From: Burkholderiales bacterium RIFCSPLOWO2_12_FULL_61_40
GTDB lineage: Bacteria > Pseudomonadota > Gammaproteobacteria > Burkholderiales > Burkholderiaceae_C
Direction: 5' to 3'
Length of the DNA: 64,000 bases
Assembly (NCBI GenBank): GCA_001770935.1
Contig: MESI01000043.1
Span: 53,605 to 117,604 of the forward strand
The notes beneath the pieces are model-generated. The model did no database searches, was not told where the DNA came from, and saw only the letters and a program-made list of their open reading frames with translations. The position numbers and the translations under genes are program-made. This document shows, piece by piece, positions 28,312 to 37,149 of the stretch; positions within the stretch are counted from its first letter, which is position 1; each line of letters starts with the position of its first letter.

Positions 28312-29427
28312 TCAGCCCAGCAAGGTGTCAGCGTTCACATAGTTGTAGCCCAGGTCCTTGGCTACCGCTTCGTAAGTGACCTGGCCGTTGGCAACGTTCA
28401 GGCCGTTCTTCAAGTGCGCGTTGTCTTTGATGGCTTGCTTCCAGCCCTTGTCCGCCAGCGCCACGGCGTGGCCAATGGTGGCGTTGTTCAGCGCAAAGGT
28501 GGAGGTACGGGCAACCGCTCCGGGCATGTTGGCCACGCAGTAGTGCACTACGCCGTCCACCATGTAAGTGGGTTCGGCATGGGTGGTGGCGTGTGAGGTT
28601 TCAAAGCAGCCGCCCTGGTCAATGGCGACGTCCACCACCACAGCGCCTTTTTTCATGCGCGAGATCATGTCGCGTGTCACCAGCTTGGGTGCTGCAGCGC
28701 CAGGAATCAACACACCGCCCACCACGACATCGGCATCCAGCACGGCTTCTTCCACGCTTTGCGTGGTCGAGTACACCGTGTTGATGCGGTTGCCAAACAC
28801 CAGGTCGAGTTGGCGCAGCCGGTCCACGTTTTTGTCCAGCACGGTCACCCGTGCGCCCATGCCCACCGCCATCTGCAGTGCGTGGGTGCCCACCACGCCC
28901 GCGCCCAAAACCACCACATGGGCGGCAGGCACACCGGGCACGCCGCCCAGCAACACGCCCATGCCGCCTTTGGATTTTTCCAGGTGCGCCGCCGCCGCCT
29001 GCACGGCCATGCGGCCAGCCACTTCGCTCATGGGGGCCAGCAGGGGCAAGCCGCCGCCTGGGCCGGTGATGGTTTCGTAGGCAATACACACGGCGCCAGA
29101 CTTGACCAGGGCAGCGGTCTGCTCAGGATCGGGTGCGAGGTGCAGGTAGGTGTACAAAATCTGGCCGGGGCGCAGCATGGCGCACTCTTGCGGCTGCGGC
29201 TCTTTGACCTTGACCACCATGTCGGACTGGGCAAACACCTGGGCGGCATCGGCGGCCAAGGTGGCGCCCGCAGCGATGTACTGCTCGTCGCTCAGGCCAA
29301 TGGCGGCGCCTGCGCCGGTTTGCACCAGGACCTGGTGGCCGCGCGAGGTGAGCTCGCGCACGCTGGCGGGGGTGAGGCCCACGCGGTATTCGTGGTTCTT
29401 GATTTCTTTGGGTAATCCGATACGCAT
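28312..29427 (-). CDS. ald: Alanine dehydrogenase
   Basis: 371 aa from the ATG at 29427 (MRIGLPKEIKNHEYRVGLTP), with GGAGA 5 nt upstream; a longer frame begins 22 codons earlier. The features are those of the family: 'KVKEPQPQE', the NAD site 'VVVLGAGVVGTHALQMAVGMGA', 'DVAIDQGGCFETS' and 'YCVANMPGAVARTST'. It catalyses reversible oxidative deamination of L-alanine to pyruvate and ammonia. A perfect 10-bp hairpin lies 78-102 bp upstream. It fits the alanine/beta-alanine/D-amino-acid theme of the window. Confidence 0.95.
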   Translation of the reverse strand: MRIGLPKEIKNHEYRVGLTPASVRELTSRGHQVLVQTGAGAAIGLSDEQYIAAGATLAADAAQVFAQSDMVVKVKEPQPQECAMLRPGQILYTYLHLAPDPEQTAALVKSGAVCIAYETITGPGGGLPLLAPMSEVAGRMAVQAAAAHLEKSKGGMGVLLGGVPGVPAAHVVVLGAGVVGTHALQMAVGMGARVTVLDKNVDRLRQLDLVFGNRINTVYSTTQSVEEAVLDADVVVGGVLIPGAAAPKLVTRDMISRMKKGAVVVDVAIDQGGCFETSHATTHAEPTYMVDGVVHYCVANMPGAVARTSTFALNNATIGHAVALADKGWKQAIKDNAHLKNGLNVANGQVTYEAVAKDLGYNYVNADTLLG

Positions 29428-29504
29428 GCTGTTCTCCGGTTTCGTTGTTGTAGAAGTGCACAGTGTGTGGCAAGGCGCGTCACAAGAAAACAAAGATCAG
29501 TGCG

Positions 29505-29529
29505 TTAGCCGCTTCATTCAAGCGGCTAA
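29505..29529. repeat. Perfect 10-bp inverted repeat upstream of ald
   Basis: ttagccgctt and aagcggctaa are separated by 5 nt. No T-run follows on either strand, so it is not a simple terminator. It is placed between divergent ald and the gene at 29681 and may be an operator or a leader hairpin. Confidence 0.55.
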
Positions 29530-29680
29530 TGCTGGATGGAAAGAGCCATGCCCGCTGTGGGAAAAAACAACAAAAACTGCACCTGAGAGACCAATTCACC
29601 GCCCATTGGCATCAAGCCAATTTTTTGCAAGCCTCCAAACAAGCGGCCTGCTTAGAATTCCGGTTCAGACCAAAGGCACC

Positions 29681-30322
29681 ATGTTTTCTTTCTTCAAATC
29701 CAAAAAAAGCAAACCCGCTGCCCCGGTTGATGTGCCGCCAGCGCCCGCCAAACGCATGACGCTGGAGGACCGCAAGGCCTTTCGCCAGGAAATGCTGTAC
29801 CAGTCCATCCGGGAAACCTTCCTGTCCATGGAAGTGGTTTCCAACATGTACAAGTTCAAGGTGGTTCCTGCGGACGAACGGCACCACCGCTTTGTCGCCA
29901 TGATTGATGTGGCCAAGTCCTTCGTCACGGGCAGGGACAACAGAACCCGGAGTTTTTCCGCTTTTGAGCAGTTGATGCGGGCCAACGCCTACAAACGTTT
30001 TGGCGTGTTGATTGACGGAATCTACTGGCGCGTCAGTGAAACCGAAAGCCAGTTTGAGCGCTACTCCCGCGTCACCGACCTGGCGGGTGCGGCACCTGTT
30101 CGCAAAGCGGAGCCAGCGCCGGGCTTCAATGGCCGGACCAGCGCATTGGCGCGCCAGACCTACCAGGCGGTTTCCGAAGACGAAGCCAAGGCATTCATGG
30201 AAGCACTGCAAAGCGGGAAATCCTTGCCCGCCGTCCATATCGGTGAGCAAGAATACCAATCCGATCTGGCACCGCTGGACGGCGGCATCATGATTGGCGG
30301 CACCCAGTACGGCAAGCTGTAG
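29681..30322 (+). CDS. Hypothetical protein
   Basis: 213 aa from the ATG at 29681 (MFSFFKSKKSKPAAPVDVPP). The start is basic, then Pro/Ala-rich. The middle is more structured ('FLSMEVVSNMYKFKVVPADERHHRFVAMIDV', 'AFEQLMRANAYKRFGVLIDGIYWRVSE'). Residues 175-205 contain 'VSEDEAKAFMEALQSGKSLPAVHIGEQEYQSDLAP'. No signal peptide, membrane helix or known domain is recognised. Convergent with the slipin gene downstream. It looks like a soluble betaproteobacterial protein of unknown role. Confidence 0.75.
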   Translation: MFSFFKSKKSKPAAPVDVPPAPAKRMTLEDRKAFRQEMLYQSIRETFLSMEVVSNMYKFKVVPADERHHRFVAMIDVAKSFVTGRDNRTRSFSAFEQLMRANAYKRFGVLIDGIYWRVSETESQFERYSRVTDLAGAAPVRKAEPAPGFNGRTSALARQTYQAVSEDEAKAFMEALQSGKSLPAVHIGEQEYQSDLAPLDGGIMIGGTQYGKL

Positions 30323-30353
30323 CAGCGTGCCGACCGGGCACCGTCACACCCTC

Positions 30354-31124
30354 CTACTCGCCGCCGGGCGGTCCCGACAGGCGGTTCAGCACCGAAGCGA
30401 TCAGGTCGATGGGCATGGGGAACACAATGGTGGAGCTTTTTTCCCCTGCAATCGCGGTCAGCGTTTGCAGGTAGCGCAACTGCATGGCCTGTGGCGCACG
30501 AGCCAGCACATGGGCAGCTTCCAGCAGTTTGGTGGACGCCTGGAGTTCGCCTTCGGCGTGAATGACCTTGGCACGCCGCTCGCGCTCGGCTTCGGCCTGC
30601 TTGGCAATGGCACGGACCATGGTTTCGTTCAGATCCACATGCTTGATCTCGACATTGGCCACTTTGATGCCCCAGGCGTCCGTTTGCACGTCCAGTATCT
30701 TTTGCAGGTCCTGGTTGATCTGGTCGCGCTCGGCCAGTAGCTGGTCCAGCTCGTGTTTGCCCAGGATGGCGCGCAGGGTGGTCTGGGCCAGCTGCGACGT
30801 GGCCAGCGTGTAGTTCTCCACCTGGATGATGGCCAGTTGCGGATCAATCACCCGGGCGTACACCACCGCATTGACCTTGACCGAAACGTTGTCGCGCGTG
30901 ATCACGTCCTGCTCGGGCACATCCATGACCATGGTGCGCAGATCGACGCGCACCATTTGCTGGACCCCCGGAATCAGAATGATCAAGCCCGGTCCCTTGA
31001 CTTTCCAGAAACGCCCCAGCTGGAACACCACACCGCGCTCGTACTCGCGCAGGATGCGCACCGATGCCACCACCAGCATGACCAACACAACTGGAATGAA
31101 GCTGTAACCGATTCCCCACATCAT
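30354..31124 (-). CDS. Slipin, SPFH/band 7 membrane protein
   Basis: 256 aa. Start ATG at 31124 because AGGAGG lies 5 nt upstream; a GTG/ATG 18 bp earlier has none. N-terminal hydrophobic hairpin ('[18 protein letters not shown]'), then the SPFH domain ('[21 protein letters not shown]', '[20 protein letters not shown]') and a helical tail with '[20 protein letters not shown]'. Slipins form membrane oligomers and pair with NfeD proteases. The gene begins 14 bp after the NfeD stop, the standard slipin-nfeD operon. Confidence 0.94.
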   Translation of the reverse strand: MMWGIGYSFIPVVLVMLVVASVRILREYERGVVFQLGRFWKVKGPGLIILIPGVQQMVRVDLRTMVMDVPEQDVITRDNVSVKVNAVVYARVIDPQLAIIQVENYTLATSQLAQTTLRAILGKHELDQLLAERDQINQDLQKILDVQTDAWGIKVANVEIKHVDLNETMVRAIAKQAEAERERRAKVIHAEGELQASTKLLEAAHVLARAPQAMQLRYLQTLTAIAGEKSSTIVFPMPIDLIASVLNRLSGPPGGE

Positions 31125-31138
31125 AGGTACCTCCTTGT

Positions 31139-32617
31139 TCAATGGTTAGGGGCCTGAAGTTCCGCTTGCGACCCGTTGACAGCGGCCACATCCGTGGACG
31201 CAGGCTCCATGGGCTCGGCGTGGAGAACCAGGCCTTCGCGCCGCGTTACGCGCACACGCTGGCCCCGCGTGAGCGGGGCGTCCGAGCGCACGCGCCAGAG
31301 TTCACCGGCCAGGCGCATCCAGACGCCATCGGCGCCGGTCTGCACAATCTCGCCGCGCATTCCGGGCAATTCCTCCGAACCGCTGACCACCGGGCGTTTG
31401 CGGGCTTTCAAGGCCAACCGAAATACCAGCACTGCGAGCAGGATGTTGAGCGCGGCCACGCTGGCGATCAGCAGGGGGGGAATGCCAAAACCCGGCGTGT
31501 CGGTGTCCATCAGCATGATGGAGCCGATGACAAAGGCCAGGGTGCCACCGATGCCCAAGGCGCCAAAACTGGGCAGCCACGCCTCGGCCACCAGCATCAC
31601 AAAGCCCAGCACGATCAGCGCCACCCCGGCATAACTCACCGGCAACATCTGCAATGCATACAGGCCCAGCAGCAGCGATATCGACCCCGCCACGCCGGGC
31701 ACGCCAAAGCCGGGGGACACCAGCTCGAAGTAGATGCCATACAGGCCCAGCAGCAGCAATAGATACGCCATGGCCGGGTCGGTCAGCACGGCGAGTACCC
31801 GGGTGCGCCAGTCCGGGGCGCTCACCACCGTGCGCCTGCCTTGGCTGTCCACCTGGTGTGGAACACCTCCTTGCATCTGTACCGTGCGGCCGTGGGCCCG
31901 CTTCAGAAGCTGGCCCACATCGGCGGCGATGAAATCGATCACCCTTTGGGCCTGCGCTTCTTCGGCGGACAGGCTGGCGCCGTCTCGCACGGCACGATCG
32001 GCCCACGCCGCGTTGCGCCCCCGCATTTGGGCCAGTGCGCGCAGGTAGGCGGCCGCGTCCTGCACGATCTTGCGGCCCATGGCGTCCGAGGCCGACGGAG
32101 TTGTTTCTGTGTTGTCTTTGGGGGCACTCGCCTTGCCTTGTGCCGCGGGACGGGGGCTGGCCGGTGCGGGTTTCGGCGGGGCCGGTGTGCCGGGCAGGCC
32201 TCCGATCTGGACCGGGGTTGCCGCGCCTAGGTTGGTGCCCGGCGCCATGGCGGCCACATGGCTGGCATACACGATGTAGGCGCCCGCGCTGGCGGCCCGT
32301 GCGCCGCTGGGCGCCACCCATGCCGCGACCGGGACGGCCGATGCGAGGATGGCTTTGACGATCTGGCGGGTTGACGTGTCCAGCCCGCCGGGCGTGTCGA
32401 TCTGCAATACCACCAGCGGCGCGCCTTCTTCCGCGGCCTTTTGCAGGCCGCGGGCAATGTAGTCTGCAGTGGCCGGGCCAATCGGTCCCTTGACGTGCAG
32501 CACAGGCACGGCAGACACACGGGTTACCGCGTTGGCCAACTGTGCTGTGGAGGCACGGTCCTGCGCCAACGCAAGCAAGGCCGCGGCCACACCCAGCAGC
32601 GTCAGCGCCCATTTCAC
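31139..32617 (-). CDS. nfeD: NfeD-type membrane serine protease (ClpP class)
   Basis: About 492 aa from a GTG at 32617 with AGGAGG 4 nt upstream ([19 protein letters not shown], a signal peptide). The protease domain shows '[20 protein letters not shown]' and the nucleophile region '[28 protein letters not shown]' with S in ASAG. A Pro/Ala-rich insert and several membrane helices (about 290-415) follow, then a C-terminal OB-like NfeD domain ('[22 protein letters not shown]'). It is known to cleave a hydrophobic region of partner slipins. Full length. Confidence 0.92.
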   Translation of the reverse strand: MKWALTLLGVAAALLALAQDRASTAQLANAVTRVSAVPVLHVKGPIGPATADYIARGLQKAAEEGAPLVVLQIDTPGGLDTSTRQIVKAILASAVPVAAWVAPSGARAASAGAYIVYASHVAAMAPGTNLGAATPVQIGGLPGTPAPPKPAPASPRPAAQGKASAPKDNTETTPSASDAMGRKIVQDAAAYLRALAQMRGRNAAWADRAVRDGASLSAEEAQAQRVIDFIAADVGQLLKRAHGRTVQMQGGVPHQVDSQGRRTVVSAPDWRTRVLAVLTDPAMAYLLLLLGLYGIYFELVSPGFGVPGVAGSISLLLGLYALQMLPVSYAGVALIVLGFVMLVAEAWLPSFGALGIGGTLAFVIGSIMLMDTDTPGFGIPPLLIASVAALNILLAVLVFRLALKARKRPVVSGSEELPGMRGEIVQTGADGVWMRLAGELWRVRSDAPLTRGQRVRVTRREGLVLHAEPMEPASTDVAAVNGSQAELQAPNH

Positions 32618-32892
32618 GAAACCTCCTGAGCACGCGCTGATTTTGAATCCATCGCCATGTTTGCCTTCTTCCTGCGCATTCAAAGCCAATGCGGCGCACT
32701 GTGTGGAATACGCATGGCCTATGCTTGATCAGTTTGGGCCGGTGCGCTTGACCATTCTCAAGGCAGGTGCCCGTGTGGCCCGATCGCTGCACACCCTGCG
32801 CCACCTACTATCATGGCGGGCATGTTGGATGCCAACCCCCGCCAGAGTTCCCGTTGTGTTTTCGCGCATTGCCGCGCGCCAGGATAAATGCC

Positions 32893-33393
32893 ATGCCACC
32901 GCACCACCGCCACCCTCCACACCACTCACCACCGCGTCGGGACGGTATTCCGGCTTCGCGCATTCTTGGGTTTGTGAACGCTGACCAGCTTGATGGCTGG
33001 TTGGCCCCGCTGGTGCCCGATGCGGATGACCGCACTTTTGTGGTGCGTTGTCTGATCGGTGAAGGGCCCATTCACCACCGCGGGTCCAACTACATTTTGC
33101 TGGCGCTGCTGGGCCGGGCGCTGGAGGCACGGGGTGGGGCGCAGCCCACGCACGGTGGTGCGCCGGTGCCCATGCGCCTGCCGCCGCATCTGGTCGAATC
33201 GGTGGCAGAGGGGGCGTACCCTGTGGCCTTGCCGCTGAACGCCTTGCGTGAACTCGCCGGTGGCGACGCGCAGCAGCTCGATGCCATGGTTGACTGCCTG
33301 ACCGATGGGCCGCCGCAGCATGCGCTGGCCAATGTGGTCATGGTGGCGTTGATCGAAAGCCTGCTGGCCCGCAGGCCCGGTGGCGCCGCATGA
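32893..33393 (+). CDS. Hypothetical protein, first gene of transporter operon
   Basis: 166 aa from the ATG at 32893. The N-terminus is His/Pro-rich (MPPHHRHPPHHSPPRRD), a possible metal-binding tail. The rest is helical with 'ILGFVNADQLDGWLAPLVPDADDRTFVVRCLIGEGP' and 'HALANVVMVALIESLLARRPGG'. No known domain. Its stop overlaps the next start (ATGA), and two ion-transporter genes follow in the same operon, so it is probably a soluble partner of those. Function unknown. Confidence 0.7.
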   Translation: MPPHHRHPPHHSPPRRDGIPASRILGFVNADQLDGWLAPLVPDADDRTFVVRCLIGEGPIHHRGSNYILLALLGRALEARGGAQPTHGGAPVPMRLPPHLVESVAEGAYPVALPLNALRELAGGDAQQLDAMVDCLTDGPPQHALANVVMVALIESLLARRPGGAA

Positions 33394-34040
33394 GCGCATT
33401 GCAGCAGCAGGCGTTTCGCCTGGCCGCAAGCGAATTGGGCATGGCCTCTGCCGCATGGTTGTTTGTTCAGGAGACCGCTGCCACTGGCACGCTGCAAGAG
33501 GGTGCTGCCGCGGTGGCCGCCCTGCGCGACACCATGGGGCGTGCCTGGCCCGTGTTGGACGCGGTGTGCGCCGGCTGGCTGGCTGGCGCGCGTGAACCCC
33601 GCATGGATGTGAACGCCGTGCTACCGCAGATCAGCGGCGCCTCGCGGTTGGTGCTGGTGGGTTATGAATCCGCCTGGGTGGATGCCCTGTTGGCAGTTTT
33701 GCCTGCACAGGTGCGCGTGGGTCTGGTGTTGGCAGGGGACCCGCTGGCCAACTGGGAGCGTGTATTGGCCAACCACGGCGGGCGTGTGGAAGGCTTGTCG
33801 CTGGAGAATTTCCAGGCGTGGGCGGGGCCGCGCTCGGTGTTGCTGACCTTTGTGTACGGCGCCGCTGCCAGTCAGATTTTTGTCTTGCCGACCTGGTTGC
33901 GCGCCGCCGGGCCGGACGTTCGGCTGCAGTTTCGCAGCCTGCTCGGTTGGCGCATTCTGGATGTTCCGATGGAAATTTACCCCCGCTGGCTGGTGGCTGC
34001 GGATGCGCAGACCTTGACCGATATGAGGCCGATGGAATGA
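33390..34040 (+). CDS. Hypothetical protein, second gene of transporter operon
   Basis: 216 aa. The N-terminal helical part ('ASELGMASAAWLFVQETAATGTLQEGAAAVAALRDTMG') is followed by an alpha/beta-like part with 'ASRLVLVGYESAWVDALLAVLPAQVRVGLVLAGDPLANWERVLANHGGRVEGL'. No membrane helices. I do not recognise it. It is coupled by 4-bp ATGA overlaps to the genes on both sides, so it is translated together with the first permease. Confidence 0.7.
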   Translation: MSALQQQAFRLAASELGMASAAWLFVQETAATGTLQEGAAAVAALRDTMGRAWPVLDAVCAGWLAGAREPRMDVNAVLPQISGASRLVLVGYESAWVDALLAVLPAQVRVGLVLAGDPLANWERVLANHGGRVEGLSLENFQAWAGPRSVLLTFVYGAAASQIFVLPTWLRAAGPDVRLQFRSLLGWRILDVPMEIYPRWLVAADAQTLTDMRPME

Positions 34041-35359
34041 ACGCACAGCTTGGTTTTGCACTCACTCTGGTGTTCACGCTGGTAGCCCAGGCCGTGTTGC
34101 CGTCCTACCGGCTGATGATCGTACTGGCCGGGGCGGCTTTTTCATGTGCGGGCGCGGCCTGGTGGGGTGTGGCCAGTGTGGGGGCGATATTCGCCGGGGT
34201 GCCCTGGAACGTACTGCTCATTCTGGTGGCCTTGGGACTGTTTACCCAGCGCTTGGCCGATACCCAGCTTTTTGGTTTGGCCTCGGTTGCGCTGGTGCGC
34301 CTGGCGGGGGCGCATCCCCTGGCGCTGCTGGTGCTCAGCGCGCTGGGTACCTACGCGGTGTCGTCCGTGGTGAACAACCTGACAGCCCTGTTCGTTATTT
34401 TGCCGGTGCTGCTGACGGTATTTTCGCTGTCGGGTGTGTCCCAACGGTTCGCGGTCTGGTCACTGGGCGTGATACTGGTGTCGTGCAACCTGGGGGGGGC
34501 CGCGACCCCGATTGGGGACTTTCCCGCCGTGCTGTTGCTGGGTCGCGGCACCATGAGTTTTGAACGCTACTTGTATGATGCCGCCCCGCCGACACTGGTT
34601 GCCATGGGGGTGTTTTTGCTGCTGGTGCTGGCCCGGCGGCCTGCACATGATGTACCTACAACGCCGTTGGGGCGGCGTTTGACGCTGGCGACGCTGTCGC
34701 GGCTGTACCGTGGGGTGCGGCTGGACTGGCTTCTGCTGGCCCCCTGCCTGGGCGCATTGGCGGGCATGATCGTGGGCTGGCTGGTGATCCCGGCGGCCTG
34801 GGGCATTGGGCCGGAACTGGTGGCCTGGCTGGGGGCAGGCGTGGCCTTGATCGCAAGGCCCGTGCAGGGCGAGGCGGCGATCAAGCACGCCGTGGATGTG
34901 GAAGCGGTGCTGTTTTTGCTGGCGCTGTTCCTCATGGTGGGCGTGGTGCGGGAGACGGGGCTGTTCACCCACCTGGCGGCACTGCTGCAAACCGTACCCA
35001 TTGCGCCCGAAGGGCAACTGGTGTTGTTCCTGGTGGCTGCGGCATTGCTGACGGGGCTGTTTTCTGCGGGGCCGAGCATGGCCGCGCTGCTGGAGGTGGC
35101 CGATGTGCTGGCGCTGCAATTTGCGCCTGAACCCGTGTACGTCGGGTTGGCGCTGGCGGTGTGTGCGGGCAGCAGCCTGTTTCTGACGGCTGCCACCGCT
35201 GGGCCGCTGATGCAAAGCCTGGCCGAGCGCGCTGCGTTGCGCGATGTAGGGGGGCAGACCGTGCACTTTGGTTTTCGTGAATACCTGGGGGTGGGCCTGC
35301 TGGGGTTTTGCGTCATTTTGGCGGTGGCGATTGGCCGCACCCTTTGGGCGATTGCCTGA
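34037..35359 (+). CDS. Ion-transporter-superfamily permease, ArsB/NhaD-like
   Basis: About 440 aa from the ATG at 34037, with about 10-12 hydrophobic segments. Family markers are 'VSSVVNNLTALFVILPVLLTVF' and 'GGAATPIGDFPAVLLLG' in the first half, and 'GLFSAGPSMAALLEVADVL' plus 'GSSLFLTAATAGPLMQSL' in the second. These are the hairpin/unwound-helix regions of ArsB, NhaD and SLC13 relatives. Substrate unknown (Na+/H+ exchange or anion transport are both possible). A second, different permease of the superfamily follows 18 bp downstream. Confidence 0.82.
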   Translation: MNAQLGFALTLVFTLVAQAVLPSYRLMIVLAGAAFSCAGAAWWGVASVGAIFAGVPWNVLLILVALGLFTQRLADTQLFGLASVALVRLAGAHPLALLVLSALGTYAVSSVVNNLTALFVILPVLLTVFSLSGVSQRFAVWSLGVILVSCNLGGAATPIGDFPAVLLLGRGTMSFERYLYDAAPPTLVAMGVFLLLVLARRPAHDVPTTPLGRRLTLATLSRLYRGVRLDWLLLAPCLGALAGMIVGWLVIPAAWGIGPELVAWLGAGVALIARPVQGEAAIKHAVDVEAVLFLLALFLMVGVVRETGLFTHLAALLQTVPIAPEGQLVLFLVAAALLTGLFSAGPSMAALLEVADVLALQFAPEPVYVGLALAVCAGSSLFLTAATAGPLMQSLAERAALRDVGGQTVHFGFREYLGVGLLGFCVILAVAIGRTLWAIA

Positions 35360-35377
35360 AATTCCGAGAGGCTTTGC

Positions 35378-36652
35378 GTGAATTTGCCTGACCTGCCGCT
35401 TGTCCATGTGCTGGGGCACGACGCCATGGACTGGGGCATCGTCCTGGTATTCGCCACCGTTTACCTGGGGATGTTTCTGGGTGGCTTGCCGCGCCTGAAG
35501 CTGGACCGTTCGGGTGTGGCGCTGCTGGGCGCCATTGCGGTGATCGCGCTCACCGGGCTGTCTGTGGAAGACGCGGCGCGCACCGTGGACCTGCCCACCA
35601 TCGTGATGCTGTTTGCCTTCATGGTGGTGTCCGCGCAGATGCGCCTGGGTGGTTTTTACACGGCCGTGACGCGCCGGGTGGGCGCCATGCCGCTGTCGCG
35701 CAGGGGCTTGCTGGCGGCGCTGATCGTGGTGGCCGGGGCGCTGTCTGCGGTGTTTTCCAATGACATTATTTGCCTGGCCATGACCCCGGTGGTGGCGCGT
35801 TTGTGCCTGCAACGCGGGCTCAACCCCGTGCCCTTTCTGGTGGGCCTGGCCTGTGCGGCGAACATCGGCTCTGCCGCCACGCTCATCGGCAACCCGCAGA
35901 ACATGCTGATTGGTTCGGTGCTGCACATGCCTTTTGGTGCTTACCTGCGCCAGGCGCTGGTGCCCGTGGGTGTGAGCCTGGCGCTGCTGTGGCTCTGGCT
36001 GGCTTACGGTCCAGGCGCTGGGGCTGGCCCCCTGCCAGGGCCGCCGCCAGAGTTGCCACGCGACGAGGACCCCGTGTTTGATGCTTTTCAGAGCGCCAAG
36101 GGCCTGCTGGTGGCCGGCGCGCTGCTCATGATTTTCCTGTTCACCGACTGGCCACGCGACGTGTCCGCCCTGGTGGGTGCGGCCGTGCTGCTGCTGAGCC
36201 GGCGCTTGCATTCGGCGCACGTCATGGGCTTTGTGGATTGGCAGCTCTTGCTGCTGTTTATCGGCCTGTTCGTGGTCAACCACGCGTTCGAAACCACCGG
36301 GCTGGCCGCGCAAGCGGTGGTTTGGCTCGCAAACCAGGGCGTGCACTTGGCCGATCCTGGGCTGTTGATGGTGGTCGGTGTTGCGCTGTCCAACCTGGTG
36401 TCCAACGTGCCCGCGGTCATGCTGCTGTTGCCGCACCTGGGCCAAGGCGCCAATGCGGGTGCCACGCTGGCACTGGTCACCACGTTTGCTGGCAATCTGC
36501 TGCTGGTCGGGTCGATCGCCAACCTGATCGTGGTGGACCTGGCGCGCAAGAGCGGCATTGCCATTGGCTGGAGGCAGCACGCCGTGATCGGTGTACCGGT
36601 CACGCTCAGCACCCTGGGGGTGGTGTGGGCTGGGTTGCGCTGGGCGCTGTGA
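35378..36652 (+). CDS. SLC13/ArsB-like anion permease
   Basis: 424 aa, GTG start with GAGAGG upstream. About 11 membrane segments. Markers: 'SAVFSNDIICLAMTPVVARLC', 'GLACAANIGSAATLIGNPQNMLIG' and, in the repeat, 'SNLVSNVPAVMLLLP' plus 'TFAGNLLLVGSIANLIVVDLA'. These fit CitT/ArsB-type transporters of anions (sulfate, arsenite, dicarboxylates) and YbiR-like proteins. It is the fourth gene of the operon. The two permeases are not close copies of each other. Substrate unknown. Confidence 0.85.
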   Translation: MNLPDLPLVHVLGHDAMDWGIVLVFATVYLGMFLGGLPRLKLDRSGVALLGAIAVIALTGLSVEDAARTVDLPTIVMLFAFMVVSAQMRLGGFYTAVTRRVGAMPLSRRGLLAALIVVAGALSAVFSNDIICLAMTPVVARLCLQRGLNPVPFLVGLACAANIGSAATLIGNPQNMLIGSVLHMPFGAYLRQALVPVGVSLALLWLWLAYGPGAGAGPLPGPPPELPRDEDPVFDAFQSAKGLLVAGALLMIFLFTDWPRDVSALVGAAVLLLSRRLHSAHVMGFVDWQLLLLFIGLFVVNHAFETTGLAAQAVVWLANQGVHLADPGLLMVVGVALSNLVSNVPAVMLLLPHLGQGANAGATLALVTTFAGNLLLVGSIANLIVVDLARKSGIAIGWRQHAVIGVPVTLSTLGVVWAGLRWAL

Positions 36653-36670
36653 TCCGTTCGCTGGATGCCG

Positions 36671-37072
36671 TCACCCGACGGGTAGCAAGTTCAGGTTGAC
36701 GACAACCAGGACGCACAGGGCGGCCGTGGCGCCGACCAGGCACCATAACCTGATGCGCATGACCTCCATGCGCTTGATCAGTTGCGCATTTTGATCGGCC
36801 AGGGCCGTGATCAGTTCGGATGACGCCAGCATTTGCTGGTGCAAAGTGGCCACCGTAGCTTCCACCGACGCCAGTTGCGCCTGCAGCACAGCCGTGGCGC
36901 CGGACTCCGGCAACAGTATGGCGGCGCCCTCTTGGGTGGCGGGAGCGGGCGACGGCGTTTTTTTTGCAGCCGCCTTCCACAGCTTCTTCGCACCGTCGGC
37001 GATCACCGGGGCATTGCTGATGACATCGGTCCAGGGGACCATCTTCAGGACTGTCAGCCAACCAATCGCCAT
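36671..37072 (-). CDS. Conserved hypothetical protein with C-terminal membrane helix
   Basis: 133 aa. Start 'MAIGWLTVLKMVPWTDVISNAPVIADGAKKLW', then a low-complexity Ala/Pro linker, a coiled-coil segment (about 60-100, 'VLQAQLASVEATVATLHQQMLASSELITALADQNAQLIKRM') and one terminal membrane helix ('LWCLVGATAALCVLVVVNLNLL'). This layout, a tail-anchored coiled coil, recurs as hypothetical proteins in beta-proteobacteria. It is convergent with the permease gene. No function known. Confidence 0.75.
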   Translation of the reverse strand: MAIGWLTVLKMVPWTDVISNAPVIADGAKKLWKAAAKKTPSPAPATQEGAAILLPESGATAVLQAQLASVEATVATLHQQMLASSELITALADQNAQLIKRMEVMRIRLWCLVGATAALCVLVVVNLNLLPVG

Positions 37073-37149
37073 GAATATGCCTTTCGAAAAAGTGGGGCCT
37101 GTGAATGCAATATTTCTGGAGCTTTCAGCAGTGTGGGGCAGTCGGGCAG

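Noticed and set aside
34460..36580. 706-codon minus-strand frame rich in His and Gln
   Set aside because: Antisense to the two permease genes, compositionally biased, no domain.
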